Notes under the pieces: generated by a model | The model's database searches: none | Told to the model about the DNA's origin: nothing | Seen by the model: the letters and a program-made list of their open reading frames with translations, nothing else | DNA from: an uncultured Gammaproteobacteria bacterium | Lineage (GTDB): Bacteria > Pseudomonadota > Gammaproteobacteria > Arenicellales > CALHMG01 | Length of the DNA: 36,087 bases | Direction of reading: 5' to 3' | Assembly: GCA_938034705.1 (NCBI GenBank) | Contig: CALHMG010000199.1 | Coordinates: forward strand, 1-36,087 | Program-made: the position numbers and the translations under genes | Shown: positions 1 through 5,567 of the stretch, piece by piece | How positions within the stretch are numbered: position 1 is the first letter of the stretch | Layout of the letters: each line of letters starts with the position of its first letter

Positions 1-189
1 CACCACCACATCGCCATGCTTGATCGCCGGAACCTTGCCCATGGGATTGACCTGAAGATAATCAGCGTCCTTCATTGTTCCACCGTATTCGAGAACACGG
101 GTTTCATACTCGGCGCCGACTTCCTCGAGCATCCATCGAACGATCCGACCCCGCGACATCGGGTTGGTGTAGAACATTAAGTCAGTCAT
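1..189 (-). CDS. Glutathione S-transferase family protein, N-terminal part (runs off the window)
   Basis: The reverse strand from an ATG at 189 reads without a stop to the window edge (63 codons). The start gives a thioredoxin-like GST N-terminal domain: a beta strand LMFYTNPMSRG, then IVRWMLEEVGAEYE, and NPMGKVPAI with the cis-proline that holds glutathione. The catalytic position near residue 8-12 carries Tyr/Asn/Ser, so the Ser- or Cys-type cannot be decided. The C-terminal helical domain lies outside the window. It is transcribed divergently from the phosphonate-type operon, and 257 bases separate the two starts. The family call is firm because of the GKVPAI motif; the substrate is unknown. 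Confidence 0.85.
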   Translation of the reverse strand, partial: MTDLMFYTNPMSRGRIVRWMLEEVGAEYETRVLEYGGTMKDADYLQVNPMGKVPAIKHGDVVV

Positions 190-446
190 ATGCGGTGCTC
201 CCGGGTTTGATAAGAGAACGAATCTTCGTCAAGGCTTAAAGAGTTGTGTGAGATACGTACTGCGCGTCAGTATGGCGAGTTGCCAACACCCGGACAACCA
301 CAACAGGCCGACGCCCGCGTAGTCACCTGCATTTTTCAAGCGGCACGGTGTTTGCCACAACAGCCCACCGTCAAATCCTCATCCCCCAACACCCGGGTCG
401 CTCTGCGCTAAACTCGCTGACTGTGTCCAACAACCGCCAATGACCC
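190..446. other. Divergent intergenic region between the GST gene and the tmp-like operon
   Basis: These 257 bases separate two divergent genes and must hold both promoters. I found no convincing sigma-70 boxes, operator palindrome or structured RNA by eye. No clear Shine-Dalgarno precedes the ATG at 447. Confidence 0.5.
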
Positions 447-1574
447 ATGACGCGTAACGCTCTCGTACCCAAAGACGAATTCCTCAATCTGCACGGGCTG
501 ACTCACCTTTGTACCGGTGGGGAATCTCCATGGCTCAGGTCACATGACGATGTTTACACCCAGTTCGCGACGCTCAAGTCCAGCGGCTGGCGAGGTCGCG
601 AAACTGTACTGAGCCGCGTCGATGACACGCGTAGCGGCATTGGACAACTATGGAACGTCGACGCCGGTCGAGTCTGCTTCATGCCCGCGGCAAACGAGGG
701 CATGAACTATCTCGCCCGCGGGATCGACTGGCAGGCGGGTGACAACCTCGTTACGACTTCGATGGAATTTCCATCGGTCGCCTGGGCATGGCGTGATCTT
801 GCCGAACGCGGCGTAGAGGTGCGCTTTGTGGATCCCGTCGACTGGCTGATGTCCGAACAGGACCTCCTTGCTGCGGTAGACGATCGCACTCGCCTTCTTG
901 CGGTAAGCCAGGTCAGCTACTACAACGGGCAGAATCTCGACATCCGGCAACTCGCCGAGGGACTGAATCGCGACAGAACACTTCTGGCGGTCGACTCGAC
1001 GCATGCGTCCGGGGTGATACCGGTCGATGCGTCACTCACGGACCTGACGATTTCAAGCTCTTACAAATGGATGCTTGCCACAACCGGAGTCGCCGCGTGC
1101 TTTGTTTCCGAGCGTGCCGAAGCCGTCGCCAGACCTACCGCGTGGGGCTGGAATAATCTGCAATACGGTGCACCGCCAAATCCGCCCACCACGCCCGCGT
1201 TTGGCATGCCCCAGATTCTCGAACCCGGCAACACGGCACTGTTGAATATTCTTTTTCTGCGTAACGGACTGACGACGATACTGGACGCCGGTATCGAGAA
1301 AATCAGCGAACACGCTCGCGGTCTTGCCGCCGAAGTTTCAGACGGTCTTGAGAGTCTGGGTATCGAGGTCATTTCTTCGCGCGAGACGGCGTCGCGTTCG
1401 GGGAACACCTGTTTTCTGGTCGACGACAGTGAATCGGTGATGGCCGCGCTTGGCGAGAAGGACGTTCTGGTGTGGGGTGATCGAGGACGTATCAGATTGT
1501 CCACACACCTATATAATGACTCCCTGGACGTCGCCCGGGCTCTGGAAGCCATCGATTCGCTGAAGCCGACCTGA
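447..1574 (+). CDS. Class V aminotransferase-fold PLP-dependent enzyme (cysteine desulfurase/selenocysteine lyase-like)
   Basis: This 375-residue protein has the class V (fold type I) PLP pattern. AVDSTHASGV places the PLP-ring Asp183 and His186, and SSSYKWML places the Schiff-base Lys207. The C-terminal RIRLSTHLYN is the Arg-Ser-His-Tyr-Asn signature of the Csd/kynureninase-like branch. I see no SufS/NifS-type active-site Cys loop, so sulfur transfer is doubtful; a lyase, isomerase or aminotransferase on a small amine is as likely. It is not PhnW-like in its motifs. It is the first gene of a tight operon: only two bases separate its stop from the ATG of the TmpA-like oxygenase, so it probably acts on the same organophosphonate or its product. 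Family certain, reaction unknown. Confidence 0.8.
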   Translation: MTRNALVPKDEFLNLHGLTHLCTGGESPWLRSHDDVYTQFATLKSSGWRGRETVLSRVDDTRSGIGQLWNVDAGRVCFMPAANEGMNYLARGIDWQAGDNLVTTSMEFPSVAWAWRDLAERGVEVRFVDPVDWLMSEQDLLAAVDDRTRLLAVSQVSYYNGQNLDIRQLAEGLNRDRTLLAVDSTHASGVIPVDASLTDLTISSSYKWMLATTGVAACFVSERAEAVARPTAWGWNNLQYGAPPNPPTTPAFGMPQILEPGNTALLNILFLRNGLTTILDAGIEKISEHARGLAAEVSDGLESLGIEVISSRETASRSGNTCFLVDDSESVMAALGEKDVLVWGDRGRIRLSTHLYNDSLDVARALEAIDSLKPT

Positions 1575-1576
1575 CC

Positions 1577-2737
1577 ATGACCAAGCGCACCGCCCCAACC
1601 ATTGTTGACGCCGCCATTTCCGAAGATGGTGCCGTCGTAACCACGACCTGGAGCGATGGTGCCAGCAGCCGTTTTCACAGCGAGTGGCTGCGCGACGGAT
1701 GCACCGACGAATCCAGCCGCCACGCCAACGGTCAGCGAGTTTTCAATCTGTTTGAAGGGCGCGAATCCGTGACCGTACTGGCGGCAACTCCGGCCGCGGG
1801 CGGCGGCCTGAGGGTCGTGTTCTCCCCGTCCGAACACGAGAGTATCTTTGACGCACGGTGGCTTCGGTCCAACCAGTATGACCGCATGCCTCACCTGCCA
1901 CCGGGATGGAGCAGTCCCGAACTGCGCTGCTGGACGGCCGCTGACACCATCGCGACCCACCAATATGAAGCGGTGAGCGGTGACGATACGGCCCGCGCAC
2001 GCTGGCTTGATGATCAGCGCGTTCGCGGCGTCACGCTGCTGCGCGGATGCCCGACTCGGGAAAATTCAGTTATCGAAATCGCCGAGTTGTTCGGTTTTGT
2101 TCGCGAAACCAACTATGGACGTCTGTTCGATGTGAAGTCCGTCGCCGATCCAATCAACCTCGCGTACACGGCCGACGGCCTCAAGCCTCACACGGACAAC
2201 CCGTATCGGGATCCGGTACCCGGGCTGCAGTTGCTGCACTGCATCGAAGCTGCCGGCAGTGGTGGTGAATCCCAGGTCGTCGATGGTCTGGGCGCAGCGC
2301 TGCGACTGAAAGAAGTTGACGCCCATGCGTTCGACACCCTGGCCCGCTGGCCGTTGCGATTCGAATTCAGATCTGCCGACGCCGTGCTTCAAACCGAGGC
2401 ACCGATGATTGAACTCTCGGCGGACGGTGAAATCACGGGCATTCGTTTCAACGATCGATCGTCCCAGGTTCCACGGCTGCCGTTTGATGTTGTCAGCGAT
2501 TTCTACGCAGGCTATCGAAAATTTTCTGAACTGCTGTACGGAGGCGAATTCGCGATCGAATTCAAGCTTGAGCCCGGCGACCTGTTCATGGTGAACAATC
2601 GCCGAGTGCTTCATGGACGCAAGGGTTACAAGCTTGAATCAGGCACTCGACACCTGCAGGGGTGTTACGCTGATCTGGATACGATGCACAGCACACTCGC
2701 CCTGCTCAAGCAAAAAACCGGAAGCTCACCAGCATGA
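1577..2737 (+). CDS. tmpA: Gamma-butyrobetaine-hydroxylase-like Fe(II)/2-oxoglutarate oxygenase, probable TmpA-type phosphonate hydroxylase
   Basis: The 386-residue protein matches the BBOX family in length and layout. An N-terminal DUF971-type domain (about 1-115, with WLRD at 37-40) is followed by a TauD/TfdA double-stranded beta helix. Iron ligands are His205 and Asp207 (HTD) and His346 (VLHGRKGY); Arg358 in RHLQGCYADLD should bind 2-oxoglutarate. Of the human zinc-binding Cys cluster only Cys42 remains. Members of this family have often been annotated as gamma-butyrobetaine hydroxylase, but TmpA hydroxylates 2-trimethylaminoethylphosphonate before cleavage by TmpB. The next gene overlaps by four bases (ATGA) and is a PhnZ/TmpB-type HD oxygenase, which is why I prefer TmpA over carnitine synthesis. 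The exact substrate (trimethylated or free amine) cannot be read from sequence. Confidence 0.72.
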   Translation: MTKRTAPTIVDAAISEDGAVVTTTWSDGASSRFHSEWLRDGCTDESSRHANGQRVFNLFEGRESVTVLAATPAAGGGLRVVFSPSEHESIFDARWLRSNQYDRMPHLPPGWSSPELRCWTAADTIATHQYEAVSGDDTARARWLDDQRVRGVTLLRGCPTRENSVIEIAELFGFVRETNYGRLFDVKSVADPINLAYTADGLKPHTDNPYRDPVPGLQLLHCIEAAGSGGESQVVDGLGAALRLKEVDAHAFDTLARWPLRFEFRSADAVLQTEAPMIELSADGEITGIRFNDRSSQVPRLPFDVVSDFYAGYRKFSELLYGGEFAIEFKLEPGDLFMVNNRRVLHGRKGYKLESGTRHLQGCYADLDTMHSTLALLKQKTGSSPA

Positions 2738-3303
2738 CAACCGTCAGCCACCACAATATTGTCGACTTCATTGAAGATATTATCGAACGACGCGGAAGCG
2801 AGTCTTATCTCGGCGAAGTCGTGTCCATGCGCGAACACTTTCTGCAGGCGGCAGATCTGGCCGCGCGCGATGGTGCATCAGATTCACTGATCGCCGCTTC
2901 GTTGCTCCATGACGTCGGCCACTACACCAGTGAATTTGGCGAAAACGCGATTGAGCTGGGTATAGACAATCTGCATCAGGACGCCGGCGCTTCTGTTCTG
3001 GTTGATTTCTTTCCACCGTCGGTGGTTCAGCCAGTAAAGATGCACGTCGATGCCAAACGTTATCTGTGTGCCGTTGAACCAGCGTACTTCGATGGCCTCT
3101 CGCCGGCATCCGTGCAGTCACTGGCGGCCCAGGGCGGCCCGTTCGACAAAAGCGAAGTGGAATCGTTCGAGAGCAGCCCGTGGCTTGACGACGCGGTGCG
3201 ACTGCGCCGCTACGACGACGGAGCCAAAGTTCAGGGCCGTTCGACGCCCGGATTCTCTGACTATGTTGAGTTGCTCAGATCTCTGGTGATGACACCGGAC
3301 TGA
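2734..3303 (+). CDS. tmpB: HD-domain mixed-valent diiron oxygenase of the PhnZ/TmpB type (oxidative C-P bond cleavage)
   Basis: This 189-residue protein carries every residue known for PhnZ-type enzymes at nearly the same numbering: the Tyr25-x-x-Glu28 lid (SYLGE), then metal ligands His35, His59-Asp60 (LLHDVGH), His81, His104 and Asp161. Lys108 sits in the HVDAKRYL signature, which contacts the phosphonate. In characterised relatives the enzyme takes a 1-hydroxyalkylphosphonate made by the partner 2OG oxygenase and uses O2 to release phosphate and a carboxylate (glycine, or glycine betaine for TmpB). Its start overlaps the stop of the TmpA-like gene, so translation is probably coupled. It is an ordinary soluble cytoplasmic protein. 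An HD nucleotide phosphohydrolase is unlikely, given the YxxE and K108 features. Confidence 0.82.
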   Translation: MTTVSHHNIVDFIEDIIERRGSESYLGEVVSMREHFLQAADLAARDGASDSLIAASLLHDVGHYTSEFGENAIELGIDNLHQDAGASVLVDFFPPSVVQPVKMHVDAKRYLCAVEPAYFDGLSPASVQSLAAQGGPFDKSEVESFESSPWLDDAVRLRRYDDGAKVQGRSTPGFSDYVELLRSLVMTPD

Positions 3304-3339
3304 CACGTCGGGCGCGCGATTGACGGCGCCAGAGGTTTT

Positions 3340-4302
3340 CTACGGCCGCGCCGGATCGTTTTTGGGCGGCGTGCGCTGCGTCGAGACGCGATATCCGTCG
3401 TCATCGATTTCCACCGTGATGTCACCGTGCAGGCCGGAAACATAAACTGGCAGCGTGCGCTGTTTCGCGTATTTTCTCAGCTGACCCGCCCGCGATGTCG
3501 GCCACAGAGAGGCTGGCATGGTTGCAATAAACACGTCCGGCGTTATGGCGTCGAAGTAGCTGTTGGGCGTCATCTGGGCGACGCCGTGATGTGGCGCAAC
3601 CACGATGTCTACATCGATCGCGTCCGGATCCTGACTCAGATACGTGCCGATGATCGTGCCGATGTCGCCCGGGAAAAGAACACGCGTGGTGCCGGCCTCG
3701 AGCAAGGTGATGATACTGGTGTTGTTCACCGTAAACGCAGATTCTCCAGCGAAGGGGTTTTGGTTGAACTGATGCTGCAGCGTGAGCTTGACGCCATCAT
3801 CATCAAACAACACCTCGCCTGGTGTCGCTGCAATGACCTCGACGCCAGCTTTTTTCAGCTCCTGTTCAAGCCTTCTCAGGTGTTCAATTCGACATCCGCC
3901 GGGCCAGGGTTCGGTTTTGCAGACCTCATCACCTGGAGGCGTGTAGTAAACGGCATCAACTTTGGTGCCGGTCAGGACCAGCTCCAGTAAACCTTCAAAG
4001 TGATTACGATGTCCGTGGGTCAGAACAAACCCGTGAATTCGATCGATATCACGTTCGACCAGAATGGGTTTGCCGCTTCGCTGCCAGAGATCTTTATTAC
4101 CCGCGTCAATCATCCACACCTTGCCGCCCGGTAACTCGAGCAGGTGTGCGTCGCCAGCACGATCCTTGTCCGTAACGTCGACAGCGGTCCACCGAACCTG
4201 ACCGTGGTCGCCATGAAAAACTTTTGCCACGGCCCAGCCCAGGATGGCAATGACACACCAGCCGACAGCAGCAATGATCAGAATTCGCAAGGTGCGGGAC
4301 AT
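3340..4302 (-). CDS. ComEC/Rec2-like metallo-beta-lactamase-fold hydrolase, membrane-anchored
   Basis: The 320-residue protein begins with one hydrophobic segment (about residues 5-27) and then a metallo-beta-lactamase fold resembling the soluble domain of ComEC. Visible motifs are LTHGHRNHFEGL (His96, His98, His101), LFPGDI and VVAPHHGVAQM. The canonical HxHxDH Asp is Asn100 here, which should weaken the second metal site. The anchor places the catalytic domain in the periplasm or at the inner membrane. It lies 55 bases downstream of the DUF1045 gene on the same strand and converges on the tmp-like operon. It is not PhnP-like in motifs, so a role in phosphonate degradation is only suggested by position. 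Alternatives are a secreted nuclease or phosphodiesterase. Confidence 0.75.
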   Translation of the reverse strand: MSRTLRILIIAAVGWCVIAILGWAVAKVFHGDHGQVRWTAVDVTDKDRAGDAHLLELPGGKVWMIDAGNKDLWQRSGKPILVERDIDRIHGFVLTHGHRNHFEGLLELVLTGTKVDAVYYTPPGDEVCKTEPWPGGCRIEHLRRLEQELKKAGVEVIAATPGEVLFDDDGVKLTLQHQFNQNPFAGESAFTVNNTSIITLLEAGTTRVLFPGDIGTIIGTYLSQDPDAIDVDIVVAPHHGVAQMTPNSYFDAITPDVFIATMPASLWPTSRAGQLRKYAKQRTLPVYVSGLHGDITVEIDDDGYRVSTQRTPPKNDPARP

Positions 4303-4357
4303 GGCGCGATGTTAACCGAAACTCGGCACAGGCTGTGCCCGCGCTGACAACAGATCG

Positions 4358-5092
4358 TCAGCCGCCGAATGGAAAACGTTCGGTAACTCGAAAAGCTTCG
4401 CCCGGTGCCTGCTCAAACAGTGATATCGCGTCCACAACAACAGGCTGCTTCCACAACGACTTGTATTCCTTTGTGAGGGCTTTGACGATGGTGTCGCGGT
4501 CGCGACCGTCACAGGGGCCCGCGAGCGTGATGTGGAAATCGAACTGGTCCAGGACGTAGGGATAACCCCACTCGTCGAGGAGCATTTTCTGGCGGGCGCT
4601 GAGGGTATCGGCCAGCATTCGGCGCTCACGCTCGGCATCAGTCATCGGCGCTCGAAATCGATCGAACCCTCTGAGGCAATCGGCGGCGAGACTATCCATG
4701 GCGGTCGCCCGCTTCTTCGCGCCAAGCACAACGAACGCGCCGCGATCCTTTGGCACCAGAGCCGGCAGCTCAAACGCCTCGCGGGCCTCGGCAAAATTCG
4801 CAAGACTCGCAACCAGGGAATCTCGGTCTCGCCCCTCTTTCATTTTGAAGGGTGCTTTGAGCGTCGCGTGAAATCCGTAGGAACGGGGACGGCGGGTGCT
4901 CAGAACAAGCAGCTCGGGATCAATGCCTTTCACCGTCGGCCGGTCAATCGGCTCACCCGTCAGCGCGTCTTCGCCAAACCATGAAAACCCGAACTGACTC
5001 AGCTCAGTGTCGTGGGCTGGCGCAAAATATACGGCGTAGCGCGGCTCATCGTGAATGCTGGCAAATGCCGAAGTGTCGTCCGTGTCATTCAT
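4358..5092 (-). CDS. DUF1045 2H phosphoesterase, 'phosphonate metabolism' family protein
   Basis: This 244-residue protein has the layout of DUF1045, the 2H-phosphoesterase relatives found in phn operons. It opens with RYAVYFAP and WFGEDALTGE, and has two HxT motifs, GFHATLKAPF (His75, Thr77) and FHITLAGP (His187, Thr189). Between them are LAADCLRGFDRFRAP and LLDEWGYPYV, which are typical of the family. The 2H fold usually cleaves or transfers cyclic or linear phosphodiesters; in C-P lyase operons its exact step is unknown. No C-P lyase core genes (phnGHIJKLM) are in this window. Its presence next to a TmpAB-like pair supports a phosphonate or phosphate-acquisition role for the whole 447-5092 block. 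It is probably co-transcribed with the metallo-beta-lactamase-fold gene downstream. Confidence 0.85.
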   Translation of the reverse strand: MNDTDDTSAFASIHDEPRYAVYFAPAHDTELSQFGFSWFGEDALTGEPIDRPTVKGIDPELLVLSTRRPRSYGFHATLKAPFKMKEGRDRDSLVASLANFAEAREAFELPALVPKDRGAFVVLGAKKRATAMDSLAADCLRGFDRFRAPMTDAERERRMLADTLSARQKMLLDEWGYPYVLDQFDFHITLAGPCDGRDRDTIVKALTKEYKSLWKQPVVVDAISLFEQAPGEAFRVTERFPFGG

Positions 5093-5567
5093 AGCGCGCA
5101 GTTTACTTCAGTCTTGTGGCTGGCGCTAAACCCGGGGATTCCGCGCGCGCCTTTAATGCCGGCAGCAACGCGACCCCGACACATTGTGTTAACGATGCCT
5201 GGGAATTCCTGCCCGTTTATTCAGGCCACGAGCCCCCGCATTCACGTAAATCTCACCTGCTGCGAGCAACACCCGGCGTGATGCCAACTGTTCGTTGTAC
5301 GACGAAGAACTCGTGTGATACCAATGAGATGCGGGTTTGGGGGGACCGGTGCAGATTTCTCCAGCCTCATCTTTAAACATCCAGTTTGTCCAGCTCGCTC
5401 AGCGACTTCGAGCGCGGTGTCCATAACCCCGTAACCCGGTGTCGTGGATCGAGGACGGCATGTGAGCAACTCTCGTCGCGCCTGGCCGGCAGGCCCAGCC
5501 ACCGATCTCGAGAGTGACGCAAAAAAGGGGCGACAGACCCCGGCTTGAGGAAAGGGAGAATCAGCAG
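5093..5567. other. Intergenic region upstream of the secreted glycosidase gene
   Basis: These 475 bases separate the divergent DUF1045 and glycosidase genes. I see no convincing gene. Just before the glycosidase start there is an imperfect hairpin: ACTCTCG at 5469-5475 pairs with CGAGAGT at 5509-5515, enclosing an inner stem of GCCTG (5480-5484) with CAGGC (5490-5494). It resembles a structured mRNA leader but matches no riboswitch class I know. Confidence 0.5.
5554..5558 (+). promoter_or_regulatory. Ribosome binding site choosing the 5568 start
   Basis: GGGAG lies nine bases before the ATG at 5568. The in-frame ATG at 5514 lies at the foot of the leader hairpin and has no such site, so 5568 is the better start. 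Confidence 0.6.

Noticed and set aside
447-1574. PhnW (2-aminoethylphosphonate:pyruvate aminotransferase) identity
   Set aside because: It is class V like PhnW, but the RIRLSTHLYN end and Lys region are of the Csd/kynureninase-like branch.
1061-1963. Long open frame on the minus strand opposite the PLP enzyme and the oxygenase
   Set aside because: It is antisense to two well-supported genes, has no recognisable domain and reflects G+C-rich codon bias.
2066-2614. Minus-strand frame over the TmpA-like gene
   Set aside because: It is antisense to the iron-binding core of the oxygenase and has no family pattern.
3340-4302. PhnP identity for the metallo-beta-lactamase-fold protein
   Set aside because: It has a membrane anchor and ComEC-like motifs and lacks PhnP-type features; position alone does not justify the name.
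5093-5567. Cyclic-di-GMP or other known riboswitch upstream of the glycosidase
   Set aside because: The conserved GEMM-type core motifs are absent; only unspecific hairpins are visible.
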